Below, one piece after another: positions 1 through 13,597 of a stretch of DNA of 64,000 nucleotides (position 1 is its first letter; every line of letters starts with the position of its first letter). The DNA lies in the NCBI RefSeq assembly GCF_905220415.1, contig NC_059568.1, forward strand, positions 930,001 through 994,000, written 5' to 3'. Under the pieces are notes generated by a model. It searched no databases and had not been told where the DNA came from. It worked only from the letters and a program-made list of their open reading frames with translations. Origin of the DNA: Colias croceus. Its lineage: Eukaryota > Arthropoda > Insecta > Lepidoptera > Pieridae. Made by a program: the position numbers and the translations under genes.

Positions 1-1150
1 TTTGAATATTATATTCACCTTTTCAGTTACAAGAAAACTTCACTTTTTTGTTACAAAAATATTCTTTTATGCTGGATCAATACACGGACCTAATTGGCTA
101 TAATTAACGTAGTATTATCAACGCTTAATTGAAACACAAATTCAATCACAAACTGATATATAACACCTGATTTCCTAGATGGATATTTTTAGCCTCTTCT
201 TTTAGAATTTAAAACAATTACACCCGATCTTTTATTATTGTATTCCAGTTCTTCGCATCAATGTGATTCTGGCTTTTTCTTCGCATCAATGTGATTTTTT
301 ACGGCTGGTTTCTGAATTGAGTATTTGACGACTCAAACCATGCTTACAAGCTGCTTTAATATTTTCTTGTATGTGACATAAGCGTTCTTAAAACTAAATC
401 AAATCAATTCTCAATTCATAAACCGACCTATTCTCAATCGCTCTACGCTCCGCCTATCACCAACCACAGTTTACCGGTTTAGGGACTTTCAAGTACCGCC
501 AATGTGTTTTAGATGGAATTCAGAGTCGCCCACTTAAACTAAAGCTATATTTAAATGCACCAGCCGTATGTTTAGTGTGAAGTGCAGTAACCTAGTTTAT
601 TAATTATGAAATATTTGCTGAGCTGTAGGTACGTATAGATTGGAAAGTACTAGCTTGTTAGAGTAGTTTGGTGTTATATGGAAATGTGATGTTGAAGTTA
701 TTGAGTATAATATTGATATCCTTATAATATAATATGGATACGTATTGTTCCTTTTTAAGTACAGAAGATGTGGACATTTTGTCAACTTTTAATGTAGGTA
801 AATGATATTCTTATTTCAGATAACATTCATTGCATTTTAAAGTATCCAATAACAATTTTACACACAAAAACATTATTATTAGGCATAGGCATATTTTAAT
901 TATTAGACTTATTGGAAAAATTGTATGATTTATGGAAACTTCGATAATTTGCTGTATAAATACATTATTAAAACTTTTGAGGTTTTCTCTTTTTCAATCG
1001 ACTCTATTTAAACTCTATAAATATTAAGTATAATTTTTATAATTCTGTTCTAAAAGTTCTTAAAACTATTAACTACGTGTTCGTCCTGAAATTACAATTA
1101 GGTACAGATTAAATTGCAAATAAATAATGAGTTTAATCGCTCGACAGAAA
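1..1150. other. AT-rich noncoding stretch
   Basis: No supported gene. The only structure noted is an 18-bp direct repeat, CTTCGCATCAATGTGATT, at 251-268 and 279-296, probably a small local duplication. Confidence 0.5.
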
Positions 1151-1372
1151 TCTAATACATATTATAAAGGCGAAAGTTTGTATGGATGTATGGATATGGA
1201 TGTTTGTTACTTTTTCACGTAAAAACTACTGAACCGATTACAATCAAATTTAGCACACATATAGAGGGTAACTTGTATTAACACATAGTTTTTATCCCGG
1301 AAATCCCACGGGAACGGGAACTATGCGGGTTTTCCTTTGCAAACGCGGGCGAAGCCGCGGGCGGAAATCTAG
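1151..1372 (+). mobile_element. Helitron, family A variant, intact ends
   Basis: Begins TC after an A and ends CTAG before a T, as expected for Helitron insertion between A and T. The GCGGGCGAAGCCGC hairpin lies about 10 nt before CTAG. The body carries the cacgggaacgggaactatg block shared with other family A copies, but its 5' part (tatggatgtatgg) replaces the usual tctgtctgtt block. Non-autonomous, with no coding capacity. Confidence 0.82.
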
Positions 1373-1970
1373 TGATATTATAAAGGTTGACTTGTTCTAG
1401 ATCTAGACTAAACAATAGAGGTTTATGTTATGACTGCTCAAAATTAAATGCCTTGTTAGTCTATACCTGCATTATAAAAAGTAAAATCATTATTGCAGTT
1501 AAAATGGCGATTCAAAAATATTCTCGTCAATTTAATCTAATGCTGTTTATTATGATTTATAAGATCTGTGCATGTGTTAAGTGAAACTTCTAGGTATAGG
1601 CGCGTTGAGAGTAAAATTTCAAGGTCGCGTCATGGCAATACTGTCACGTCATGAAGTAAGGCGACGATTTTAGCATCTTTGAATTTTGCCAAAGAAGGTT
1701 CACTTCTGGCACGGGTGCTAGGCAAGTGCTAGACACACGCTCTTTTCACTTTCAACTAATTGGACATAAGCAAGAAAGGAAATATATCGAGTGACGTGGA
1801 TTTTGGCGCCAATTTTACCTCGTTGTCATCCTTTGAACTGCTAAATTGACATTTTGCGTCGTACAGCCAGCGTACTGTACGCTTTTATCGTACCGTCCCT
1901 TTGTGTTGCGTAGGAAATAAAAAGTGTTAGAAATAGTGCTCCTGTGCAATCAATCTCAGTAGATTAGCCA
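1373..1970. other. noncoding, slightly GC-richer patch
   Basis: No gene seen. Around 1855-1895 the sequence is richer in GC and repeats GTAC/CGTAC several times. I cannot assign it. Confidence 0.4.
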
Positions 1971-1980
1971 TCAGCGCAGG

Positions 1981-2212
1981 AGATATTATAAAGGCCGCGT
2001 CGTCTGTCTGTCTATTCTTGAAAAACTGAAAAAAAAAAACTATTGCACATGTTTTTAATTCAGTTTTCATCAAAACAGGTAGTGGTTTACGAGGAACATT
2101 ATAGTACTTAGGTATACCTATATACCTACAAATGATATTTCATTTGTTAAGTTATAGTAGACGCCGGCCGGCCCCGTAAGTAGACGCCGGCGAAGCCACG
2201 GGTGTATGTTAG
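1981..2212 (+). mobile_element. old Helitron-like remnant
   Basis: The left edge resembles a Helitron start (atattataaaggc, then tctgtctgtct). The right edge has a hairpin-like CGCCGGCGAAGCCACGG followed by a degraded terminus, gttag in place of CTAG. Divergence makes both boundaries uncertain. Confidence 0.3.
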
Positions 2213-2469
2213 TATATTGTAATATTCATCATAAAAGATCAGTCACAGGACAGCTTCTCGGTCCCGTGTGAAATTTATAAAAATTCAGTAAGTATCTATC
2301 AACATTTATTAAAAATTCACATAATATGATGAATCTCAAACCCAGGATCAATCGGAGCGTATTCTTTCACGCTTATCAATCCATAGGGGTCGTTATAATC
2401 CATTATTCCATTTCAATCCATTATCCGTGGTATACACGGTACATCTGTGGTATAATACTATATAGTATA

Positions 2470-2711
2470 CTAGCTTCCCTCCCGCGGCTTCACCCGCGTT
2501 TTCAAAGAAAAACCCGCATAGTTTCCGTTCCCGTGGGATTTCCGGGATAAAACCTATCCTATGTCCCGGGGTAAAAAGTAGCCTATGTCCTTTCTCGGGT
2601 ATCAAAATATCTCTATACCAAATTTCATGCAAATTGGTTCAGTAGTTAAGGCGTGATTGAGTAACAGACAGACAGACAGAGTTACTTTCGCATTTATAAT
2701 ATTAGTATGGA
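2470..2711 (-). mobile_element. Helitron, family A, intact ends
   Basis: Reads on the minus strand from TCCATACTAATATTATAAA (right edge) to CTAG (left edge), inside an A/T target. It contains the tctgtctgtctgttactc block, the gaaatttggtatagag block and the terminal GCGG..CCGC hairpin. Non-autonomous. Confidence 0.87.
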
Positions 2712-3546
2712 TTAGTATAATCAGCTTGTTGCTATATGAATCTTCAAGGGTCGTAATGTAATTTTACACTTCTATTGTGATTTCAAGGCGATCGGGTTCC
2801 CAATGTCAACTGGTTGCACTTTCAATCATTTAATTGTAATGTACTTTCTGTTTTATTGTATTCAAAGAGACTTGAAAAATATATAATTGTTTTGAATAAT
2901 ATGTTATATACATCTTATTTATATTTAAGTCATCCTATATTATAAATAATAAACTTTGAATAAGTTATGGTCTAGGTATATTCATTAAAATTTTAAGCGA
3001 TCCAACTTCACGTCGTGAGCTGAATTTTATTTATACATAGGAATATTTGCATGATTCTTGTTTTAGAGCTTATGAAAATAAAACTTTTCAGTTAGATTAA
3101 ATACCATTTTGTGATTGCAAAGATTTTGAGTGCAGTCATAACATGCATTAGATTTAATCCATGTCAAGCGAGAAAACCTAATGGTTTTTATCGTGAAATA
3201 TTAATATTGCTTTATGCTACGCGGGAAACAAACATATGTATAAAAATAAAACTATAAAAAATCGAATAATTAGAATTTATGGAGTTATCATTTCGCTATC
3301 GCCGATATAGAAATAAACATTGTTATATTATATAATATAACATTGTTATATGAAGCTAGCCTTGCACCAGCTTCGCTTGTGAATTTGTGATACACTGTCG
3401 AAGATTGGTCGTACCAGCTCAGAAACCTTCGTTGGCTCTTTCACAAGACTTTGCTGAACCTTATCACATGATTATATGCATAGTTTACGGTTCTCTAAAG
3501 GACGTCGAAACAAACATTCATTTTTATATATTATATGTAATACTTA
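2712..3546. other. AT-rich noncoding stretch with a small palindrome
   Basis: No gene. It contains a perfect 22-bp palindrome at 3321-3342 (TGTTATATTAT and its complement), which in this AT-rich setting may be chance. Confidence 0.5.
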
Positions 3547-3757
3547 CTAGCTTTCCACCCGCGGCATCGCCCGCGCAGTACCCGTGGGATTTCCGGAATA
3601 AAACCTATCCCATGTCCCGGGGTAAAAAGTAGCCTATGTCCTTTCTCGGGTATCAAAATATCTCTATACCAAATTTCATGCAAATTGGTTCAGTAGTTAA
3701 GGCGTGATTGAGTAACATTCAGACAGACAGAGTTACTTTCGCATTTATAATATAGGA
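3547..3757 (-). mobile_element. Helitron, family A
   Basis: CTAG at the left edge after an A. The right edge reads TCCTATATTATAAATGCG on the minus strand, before a T. The segment that normally lies between the hairpin and the gggaacggg block is shortened, so this copy has a small internal deletion. Confidence 0.83.
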
Positions 3758-6700
3758 TAAGGGTAAGGATAATTTATAGATTTCAAATACTAACCTTGTT
3801 TATCTGAACAGCATTTCAGATCTGAAACAAAAAACATTACTCATTATTTAATTATACTCACACAACTATTAATGCGAAATATTCATTGGCTTAGGTAATA
3901 ATAGATATATTTTCTTAGCAAACAAGTACTATTTGCTACAGCGTTAAATATTACAACACATAAATAAATGCAAGTACAGAAACAGATAATAAAAGTTGTA
4001 CAGATAAAAAATGGATCGATTAAAATTATCGATCGTTGTTCTGTCGACAAGTTGGGCTAAGAGCTGCTGGTTGATTTTTATGTTTTTTTAATAATTATTT
4101 AAGTACTGCTTATACAAACAATAAACAATTGCTTATTTTAAACAAATTGTTTTTCATATCTAGTGTAACGATATCGTATAGGTACCAAAAGATCTGGGTT
4201 GAATTTGATCTGTAATCTGCGAGAACTTAGCTACAAGTAAAACTATAAACTTGATTCAATCAATTATTTCATAGAATTATTATAGTTTTCGAAGTTGTCT
4301 GAAAGGTTTTTAAAGTTCTGATACATACTGCAAAACGTTCATACATAAGCTTTAAAAATGTATATTTCCAATAATTAATTAATGCTTTGTGTTGGAAGCA
4401 CGTGAGATATGTAAACATCAATATTAATGTCCGATTAAAATTCACACCAATTTGTGTAAAGAGATGTTGAATTTCCCTTGACAGTTGTCGATTAAATTAA
4501 CCTACATGATGTTTTTCCAATAGTCCTGTAGAAATTAAACATTCATTATCACATTAATTTTACATTTAAATTAATGTAGTTAAATGTGTTTTGCTATGTA
4601 AAATAAATTCTTCATCTATGAACGTATTTTGTTTAATTACTTTACGAATTTTAAAAAGGCCTGTTTAAAACATAATTTAATAACTTTCAAATGCGATTCG
4701 ATTCAAAGTGCAGTCACGGGCTATCTGCTCGAAGCACTGATATGTCGCTGGTTATTGTAAAATTAGAAAATACCGCAGGAAAATGTTTACCGCGTTGCTA
4801 CTAAAGTTTAATATTGCGAGTGATGTGTGTGACATCGAGGGCGCTGTTTGCCCACCTATTTCTGTTGGTTTATCGTTTGGTTACACTTTAACAAAATGCA
4901 AACAAATATAAACATGCCAACTGAAACACTAACAAATCGACACACCTTGTGGAAATGGCGCAAACATGTAAGACACACTCACTATCGAAGCTATAGTTAA
5001 TTTTTGTCATTTACCTACCCATCGGTTGCCTGGGAGAAATTGCTTATAGCCTTGGCTGCCAATTGAACACAACATCTTTTGAACAAACTTGATTTTATAT
5101 ATTGCTTTCTGCATACAATGAAGAGTAAAACAGAAAAACAAACAAACAAACAAAAATGTTCGCCGTATCTCGGTCTAGTTGCATGGGTTTATTATAGTGG
5201 TCGTAATATGGCAAGACCGGAGGCCAATCTTGGAAGCGGTCCGGTCGCTCCGAGCAACTTTATTGCGTTTTAAAATAGTTGCTATAGAAATTTCATGTGA
5301 ACTTTGATTAGGGTTTTAGGTGTACTGCGAATTGAACCTGGATTTTTCTGTTGGTTTAGAGTTAAAATATACGTATGTGGGCCTTTAAAATACCATAAGT
5401 AAAACTCACTTGATATCGTCCGAGCAAGCTAAATTGATTAAGATTAATATCGACGGATCTTTTTTATTATATTTTATTAAGTAAGTAGAAACTGTTAATA
5501 TCTCCCTTCCTGTATCATGTACCTATAGCTAAAGTATTTTTAAGACGTTGTGTTCCAACGCTATTAGTTATAAGTACTTATAACATACCTGTTTCGGCGA
5601 GGATGCGAAATACACAAAATATTAGTCGTCGTTTTGTTATCTATTTTCTATACTAATAATTGAAAGTGTAAAAACTAATTTATTTCACCGACATGTTTAA
5701 TTAAACTTTGTTGAATTGAAATGTGGGAAATACGGAAATGTCAAACCAACTTTTGTATTTGCTGTTTTTTACGAAGTTTTTAAATTTTGGAGTTTATTAA
5801 GGGTTGAAAACTTCGCCCATACTTTGACTTATTTTTTGAAAGACGTGTCGACATCAACTTCTACTTTAGACATCAAGATACCAATCGGATTAATAATTTT
5901 TTCTATACATAAGATTGAAGCTTGGCTCATTTATAAAAGAAAAATTGTGTAGTATTAAAAAAACTGCGAATTGTCTCACCTTTTTAAATTTCAGTGAAGT
6001 GTTAAACAAGGTATATTACGATTAGCAGGTTACAAATTCCAGTCTGAAACCAAGTATTTTTGAGCACAGCTCGTCTGTAGTCCTGGATTCCAGGATTAAA
6101 ATCGACAAAGCTTTGACTACGATTTCGCCGCTATAGAGTGTATAACAAAAGACACCCTTGCGTGTTAAGGTTTTCAGACGGTTTTTATTTGATGCTCATT
6201 ATGATATTCTCGCTATTTCAATTATGAATTATATCTGGAATAGTCTGTCTAGACGTTATACGTGGTTATAATTAGCTGTGGACCATTATTTAATCAGCTC
6301 TTCGCGGTGTGTCGCTGCATTTGTTTGCAACAAAATAGGATATGTTCAATGCATAATGGAGCTAAAGTGAGATAATTATTTCGTCGTTTCAAGTGTAAAT
6401 GTTTTTGGGGAGGGCGTTTTCTTGGATTTTGAATCGTAATATTTATCCTAGTGTTTTGGATACTAATTTCGGAATTACTATTAATTAATTATAGTAAGAT
6501 TGTAGGTGTTATGAATATTGGCGTTTTCTTATAAATACATACATAATACAGGATTACCCGCGTATCTCCGTCTATATATTTAAAACCTAAGTCTCTAGTC
6601 CTGGTATGTCATAATTATCATATATCTAGGCGAGTATTACGCAGAACGGAAATAGTCAGCCCACACTCAGTTAATAATCCTGCATTGCGTAGTGTACGCC

Positions 6701-6815
6701 TGTTAAAGGTATGACAAAATATATTCGCGAATACATTTTGATTCAAGATATTTCGTATTAACAGTGGGTCGTCTTCGTGTAGGTATTTTAGTTGAAAATA
6801 ATTTGATTTTACATA
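3758..6815. other. AT-rich noncoding stretch
   Basis: No exon or mobile element recognised. A GC-richer patch at 5205-5260 (two near-complementary GACCGG/CCGGTC words) and a frame of about 78 codons at 5716-5952 look like chance. Confidence 0.45.
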
Positions 6816-6987
6816 TCACTACATAGTAGGTATAAAACAAAGTCACTTTCCAATGTTGTACGCTTTGCTTTTCTATGTCCCTATGTATATTTAAATCTTT
6901 AAAACTGCGCAACGGATTTTGGTGCAGTTTTTTAATAGAAAGAGCCATTCACGAGGAAGGTTTAGTATATTATTTCTAATGAAAGCT
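6816..6987 (+). mobile_element. Helitron, family C, 3' end degraded
   Basis: Starts TCACTACATAGTA after an A and runs through the accctatgtccctatgtat and ctttaaaactgcgcaacgg blocks. Past the tttagtatat block it loses the hairpin, leaving only gaaagct where gaaagCTAG is expected. Confidence 0.7.
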
Positions 6988-8001
6988 CGTTTTCATATAT
7001 GTATAGCGGATCGTCTAAAAGTTTAGAGGACGAAGACGTCGTCTTCACGTAGGTATTTAGTCGTTCCATAAGAGCTTCGTATCACAATGCAGATTTATGG
7101 ATTCTATGCGTCATAGCGATAGGTGCAGACGTGGTCGTTAGGACCGGTCGAATTTCGACCAGACCATTAATTAATGCATAACGCCAGCATCAATATGGCT
7201 GACGAGGTACTGATATTTCAGTATACCTTGCTCCTTCCTGGAGATTGGAATATGGGATTATTGTTCTGTTGATCGATTTATTTTGTATTATGATCTGGCA
7301 ATACCTAGATGATGCCTTATGGCAAAGGTGCATTAGCAGAGTTTAACTAATTACATAGGTGATCTGATTTCTATGTCTTGTCAGACAGAGTCAATTTTTA
7401 TTGTGATCTATTAGTCCCCTTTACCCACTCGCGTCAACAGCAGTTAACGAGAGTGTACTAGTGTCTAGTTGTAACAACAGTAGTTGTGAGGATGCAGATA
7501 CAATACTACAATAGGTAGACAAAATATTTATCTATCATGTGGGATTTGTGTTTTGGATGCGGCATCTACTAACTACACTAATAGTGTTTCTTTCTTCTGA
7601 ATTCGGGTGATATTTTTTGCTAATTAATCATACTAAGTATTAGTATAAATGCTAACAAAATCTAAGGCATATATAAAATCAGTTGCAAAAACAGAGGATG
7701 TGGCTATCGTGAAATGAGAGGAAACGTTTTGTGAACTTCAATCATACGAGTCTGACCTTCGGATAGCGGTAATCAGTTAATTGTATGAAATTATTATTTT
7801 GGTGGTGTTGAATATGTACCCCTTCCGCTTTACCTATATTATGCTTTTACGATTAGAACTTTTACATAATTGGGGATAAAATGGCAAATTATTTTAATAA
7901 TTCTGTTAAAAAAATAACTAAATCGCCGTCAAATGGGCAGAACTGTACAAAATCATCGAAATCGGTTCACCCAGCCGAAATACTGTAAAACAGATCAATC
8001 A
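6988..8001. other. noncoding stretch
   Basis: No gene. A 15-bp palindrome, GGTCGAATTTCGACC, lies at 7145-7159. Confidence 0.45.
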
Positions 8002-8026
8002 GGACCTTCTTTTTTGAAGTCGGTTA
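8002..8026. repeat. terminal fragment of an AACCGACTTCAAAAA-bounded element
   Basis: The segment ggaccttcttttttgaagtcggtt matches the end seen complete at 20010-20038 and 37495-37519. The rest of the element is not recognisable upstream. Confidence 0.45.
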
Positions 8027-8581
8027 TACTATGGTTTTGAACCTGTTACTAGCAAGGTGGTCAAGGAACCTACACCGCCTACGTAAGGGTAACATGCCGA
8101 TAGTTAAGTGATCCCACGCGTCAGAGGTGTTACAATTTATGTGTTTGCCTGTCTACACCTACATACCGAATAGTACTTAAGTGATGGAATTAACTTTTAT
8201 TATCGTTATGTTTGCCTTTTTATTATGAATAGATCGTTATTTTGGAATACCGTTATTATGTTTGTTAAAGCTCTATGGTACAGTGGTTATTGCAGGACGC
8301 ATTATAGTTAAGCATCCTGGGATAAAAGGTACAGAAAGTTCATCTATACAAAATGTTTCAGTAAGTCGTATTGTGTTAGGAATTTAGGATATAATACAAA
8401 GAATGCGTTTCCTTTATTAAGTTGATTCACAAATTAAAAATGGTTGTATAAAATATAAATTATGACAAAACCCCGTTAACGCTGAACATAGGGTTGTCAA
8501 CTCACAAAAAAATCACATGAAAATATTTTTAAATACAATATGATGTATTTTCTAGGGTTTGATTTTACGCGAGTATTATAC

Positions 8582-8778
8582 ATTTAGAAATTAAAGACTT
8601 TTTAACGGATTTTAAACGCGATTTAATCATTATATTATTTTCCCGACGTTTCGAACACTTTACAGCGAGCGTGGTCTCCCCGTGACCACGCTCGCTGTAA
8701 AGTGTTCGAAACGTCGGGAAAATAATATAATGATTAAATCGCGTTTAAAATCCGTTAAAAAGTCTTTAATTTCTAAAT
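8582..8778. repeat. perfect 95-bp inverted repeat (foldback element)
   Basis: Arms 8582-8676 and 8684-8778 are exact reverse complements around a 7-nt spacer. The arms include cgacgtttcgaacacttta and cagcgagcgtggtc next to the centre. A single diverged arm recurs at 23214-23289, so this is a dispersed repeat family here in head-to-head form. A 17-bp direct repeat (AAATACAATATGATGTA) occurs at 8531-8547 and 8775-8791, overlapping the right arm by 4 nt. Perfect arms imply recent formation or gene conversion. Confidence 0.9.
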
Positions 8779-8791
8779 ACAATATGATGTA

Positions 8792-11700
8792 CTGTTTTAT
8801 GATAATAAAAACAAGAATTAATTATGTAATATCAACGTTAAATAAGATGATTACAAAATGAAAATTTAAAACTGTGGAAGGGCGTACTTACTACGAATTC
8901 ACCGCCATAACGGCAAAAATAATGAAATTTCCTTAATAAATTTGGCATAGAGATACATTACACCTCAGCTACGGGCTGAGGCTATACTAAAAATACATAA
9001 AGACATTTTAAGTTTCAAAAATCAGATGTTTTGCGCGAAGTGACAGTAGTACCCACCTCAACGCTTCGCTTATGAGGCGTGCAATTAACTTGGCTTTGAT
9101 AGTATCGGAAAATCACAAATAGCGTATTGAAATCACGCATTCACTTCTATAAACCCTAAACATGATGAACTGCCACTACCAGAAAACAGTTCGCTGTTTA
9201 AAAATACTGGAAAAATCTAGAAATAACCGGCGCACACTAGACTGAGCCCTCGTTCCCGCTGGAGTACAATTCGCGTTATTTAGTTCAATTACCCCTGAGT
9301 CGCGTTTACGCCACTTTGGCTATTTTGAGCGAAAATTCCATTGGTCCAACTCATAATGTGCGTTCAAATCATAATTTTTGTTCGGCTATAATAACTGCTG
9401 TTAAAGTTAACTTCTTCTCGTTAATAAAACCTCCGTTAAATGCGTTCATTAGAAAATTGCGATTACTACTGTACAAACTGAATAACAACTTTGAAGTCAG
9501 TTTAAACCGTCCAATATTACAGACACAGAACACTTAATATAAACAACACATGTAATTAATGATAAATAATGGTAAAGATAAACAGTCCTTGGAGGAACGA
9601 GACGTGAATACGCAAATGCTAGATGCGGTTGAGAACTCCATGCGGCATGCATTGCGGATTCTATTAGAAGATAATAAGGTTGATAGGAGACAATGGAGCA
9701 ATGAAAGTTGCGATGGCGATAAGTACGGAATATAATATGATGGTATGCTGGGACAATACTGGTCGCCAGTGCATTGTTATTGTCTCACGAACATTAGAAA
9801 GTGACATCATGTAGAAACAGGTTTCTGTATGATAAGGGAGGGCATGTATGAAACGCCCATAAATATTGCTAGCTGATACTTGCGATAGATACTGGGTTTA
9901 AACTTAGCGCCAATAGAATTATTCAAGAGGTTTGAGATTTCTATTCAATGTTAAACGAAAGGTATACAATAAATGGTACATTTAAAAGGTAAAATAATAC
10001 TTGAACTGAAGAAAACTTAAATATAGAATTTATAACTATGTATAATTTAGTTGGTAAAATAGGTTGAGTTTCTTTCATGAAACTATTTTTAGACATGGCC
10101 AAAATCCATACAAATGCCAAATCCAAACCATACCAAAACTTTGTAGAATTAGTACTCAAATTTATTCATCCCTTTGGGAGTGACCTTTAAAATAAAACAA
10201 ACATGAAAATCCCCAAAGTGTAAAAGAACTAAACTTTAGCCAAACGCCAAAGTTTGTTCCAGTATAACTGATGAGATTTAAGAACTTTTATATATCATAG
10301 AGAATCTTCAAGGAAATTGACAGTAGTAGAACCAAATCAGGTCAATTATTGCCTCTAATGAATCCAAGGCCGGCGCTAATTGTTAAATAACTCTGCGTAT
10401 ATTTAAATTAGTTTTATTGGGCGTGATGAAATATTCCGAGAAAACTCATCTAGGAATATAACCTTTAAATAAAGGCTTGATAGAGCTTCTGGAAACCAGT
10501 GCAGTGTAGGCTAAGATGCCCTTGATATTTGAAATTCCTCGTTTGGAGCAGTTCTTTTTTAATAAGTACAGTTTTTCTTCATGGTAGAGCAAGGATCAAT
10601 AATTTAAGTCAGCTGCATGCTGCTCACAACATTTTATTCATTGTTGGATATTGTTTTAATATAAGTCTAAAAAATCCGATCTCTCTTGATCCCTAAACAT
10701 TTCTCTCCTATATGATATTTGACTAGGAATGTTAGTTATCTTCTATCATACAACCGAAACTGTTATCCAAAATTGATATTCCATATTACCGGTAAGCATC
10801 CGTGGAGAAATATTAATACTTGGACGCGGAAGTCACGCCGGGCGGCACAACATGTATGTAATATTCGTGTCACATGGTCGCATCCTTCCGCCGGCGATGG
10901 CACGTGACTCGACTGTAATCGAACTTGGTACAAGCGCACTGGGTTCAGTGCAGGTTAATGGTTACATGGTGTACTTAACGGAATTATGTATAAAGTACTT
11001 AACCAAAGCTGTTAATAAATAAATAATTATTAAGTATTAATTAGTTTTCTTTCTTTAATAAAATACCATAAAAGTTATAGTTAAATACATTCTAGAAATA
11101 ATAAAAAATCTGTGAGTAAAACAGACGTAACGTTTAAAAGAGATTTAAAATTTATTTTCGTCTATTTGATAGATATCACTTCTAGGAGTATCGCTATCGA
11201 TGTTTGTGAAACAATTCAACATAATAAATTTAAATTACATTGTTTATTTAATTATTTATGCAGATAAGATAAAGAGACGATGAACATTGAATAGATATAA
11301 GCACAATGCATTTATGGTCAGGGGCCCTAAGTGATACTCCGGCCATTTTGTGCCAAGTTTAGATAATGAGTTATTCGCGATTCGCAAGTTGTCTTAACAA
11401 AAACGGTCTGCCTGTCTGTCCATATACTGATAACAATCAGACAATTTAACGTCGGCTTATGCAATACTTAACTGTTCTATACATTTATGCAGACTTTGTG
11501 AGTGAAAGGATAACAGTTCCTGTAATTTATACCATTTTATTTGTATGGGATTATTGGAGATTTCTATCTACAAGGAGACCTGTATATATAAAAATTTATT
11601 TTAGTCTCCGAAACTTTTCGTTTGTTTTATTACAGAGTTTTAGGTAGGTAGCAAACATTTTAGATATTTGGTGCTATGCTTAATTGTTAATTACAATAAA

Positions 11701-12144
11701 AATGCACATTTCCATAAAGTAAATCGAGTAACAACCATAATTGTTCCGAAATACATAGAGCACCTTACTTTTAAAAAACTTCAACGTTTCCCTGGGCTAC
11801 CTTTGTGGCACAAAGTTTCCCCGGGATATAAACTTTAGAACTGACCTACTTCAATAAGCTGATCAGATAGATTCGTTGGTAGTTAATATAGGGCTTACAT
11901 AATACTGTCACTAACGTTGGACGGAAACTCGTTTCCTGCCTGCAAACACGTATTAGGAAGCTCTCTAAATCCAACCAAATTAATTACTCTATTTATATTA
12001 AGGTGTATTAGTAGTTAATAGTGGGAGTGTGGTGGCTCAGTCACTCTTTCTACTCATGTGGCTCAGTGGCCGAAGCCTGAGATTGAGTTCGACACTAGGC
12101 AATATGGCGAAATTACAACAGTAGAAATATTGACAGTTGAGTTA
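8792..12144. other. noncoding stretch with weak structures
   Basis: No gene recognised. Minor items: a CCTCAGC-TACG-GGCTGAGG hairpin near 8963-8981, and a tRNA-like pair of boxes at about 12058-12100 (TGGCTCAGTGG, then GAGTTCGACAC) that may be a SINE-head scrap. Confidence 0.4.
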
Positions 12145-12346
12145 TCACTAGGTACATGGTATAACACAATGTCGATTTCTCCGTCCCTATGTCTCTATGA
12201 CCCTATGTCCCTATGTATACTACATCTTTAAAACTACGAATCGGATTTTGTTTTTTTTAATAGATAGAATGATTCAAGAGGAAGGTTTTAGTATATAATT
12301 TATTAGGTTTTAGACAAAGTGGGCGAAGCCGCGGGCGGAAAGCTAG
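12145..12346 (+). mobile_element. Helitron, family C
   Basis: Starts TCACTAGGTACATGG (diverged from TCACTACATAGTA) and ends gcggaaagCTAG before a T. The hairpin is present as GGGCGAAGCC. A short tctatgaccctatgtccc stretch shows that the ccctatgt unit was tandemly expanded in this copy. Confidence 0.8.
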
Positions 12347-12814
12347 TTAAATCATAAGATTCGCGTAATCGTAAACTGCTTTCAATCCTTCTCTTGAGCC
12401 TTTGTAATAACGTCATACCCCGAGAATTCCCAGCTTTTAGTGGCTAGACAAAGCTAGATTTAGATGCTTTCTACCCCCTACCCCTAATCGTATCACAAAC
12501 TCCACTTTGGCTCATTTATAATTCCATATACAGAATCTTCACTATTCATGCGAGTGAAGTTATACCATATACTTATGTCACAACATTGGTAAATTATTTT
12601 AAATATAAATATTACATTGAATTATTGCGGTTGAACGTTCATTAAATATTGGAATAACTACAAAATGAGGATGGAATGAGTCCGATGGAGAATTTCGGAG
12701 AAATATGCGCATGCGAGAAATTAAAATAATTCAACACATATTATTATCTTTATTTAAGTATTAAATATATCCGCCGCGAAAATATTTTCTTCCTTCCTAT
12801 ATATAATACTATCC
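12347..12814. other. noncoding stretch
   Basis: Nothing beyond a C-rich run (taccccctacccctaat) near 12473-12489. Confidence 0.45.
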
Positions 12815-12934
12815 TTTTTAACCGACTTTAAAAAAAGGAGGACGTTATCAATGCGGCCGGTATATATGTATTTTTTTATGTATGTACACCGATTACTCCG
12901 AGGTTTCTGAACCGATTTACGTGATTATTTTTTT
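12815..12934 (+). mobile_element. fragment of an AACCGACTTCAAAAA-bounded element
   Basis: Begins ttttaaccgactttaaaaaa, followed by ggaggacgttatcaatgcgg, ccggtatat, and the gtacaccgattactccgagg block, then stops. The same blocks occur in reverse order at 19865-20039 and 37320-37519. The inner half of the element is missing here. Confidence 0.75.
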
Positions 12935-13597
12935 AAATATTATGATGAACGAGTGTATGGAGAATATTTGACTTCTGACAAAAGCAGTTGATTTGATGAA
13001 ATTTCTCTTGATAGTCTCAGATATAGTTTTGTTTTGATTAGCATACCAAGCCCTACGCGAGTGAAGCCGTTGAATACTTATAGTATATAAGTATATATGT
13101 ATAAGATACCTATATTTAAAACTCGAACGAACTAACAAAAAGTTCAGTGACTCCTGTTAAAAATAAGTCTTTCTATATTTAACATCTGATCAAATTAGGT
13201 GCGTTATATATAAACATTCCTCGGTTGCAATTTATATAAACATGTTTTATTTATCTTCCATTAATGAGAGAAATTAAACTCACAGAAAAATATGTTGTCT
13301 TTTCGCGAATTATAAGTAAAGATGATAAAGATGTTGACAGTTGACATTTTAAATAAATATATAAGTAAAATGAATGAATGGTACATTTGGGACGTACTTG
13401 AAACATTGTACAAAATTAATAAGATACTTACGTGATTTTAGGAACAAAATATGAAAAAACTTGTTTAAAAAGTTATTTTCAGTAAAGTGTTCTTTAAATG
13501 TAATGGATTATTTTTTTCGAGATAAGCTTTTAAAATACTCTATTTATGGTCTGTGTTAGAGCTATGATGTCATAGTATATTATATATTATTATTAAA
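12935..13597. other. noncoding stretch
   Basis: No gene. The first 170 bp may be the diverged interior of the preceding element, but I cannot align it to the other two copies. Confidence 0.35.

Noticed and set aside
3321..3342. 22-bp perfect palindrome as a regulatory site
   Set aside because: Composed almost wholly of A and T in AT-rich DNA; chance is a sufficient explanation.
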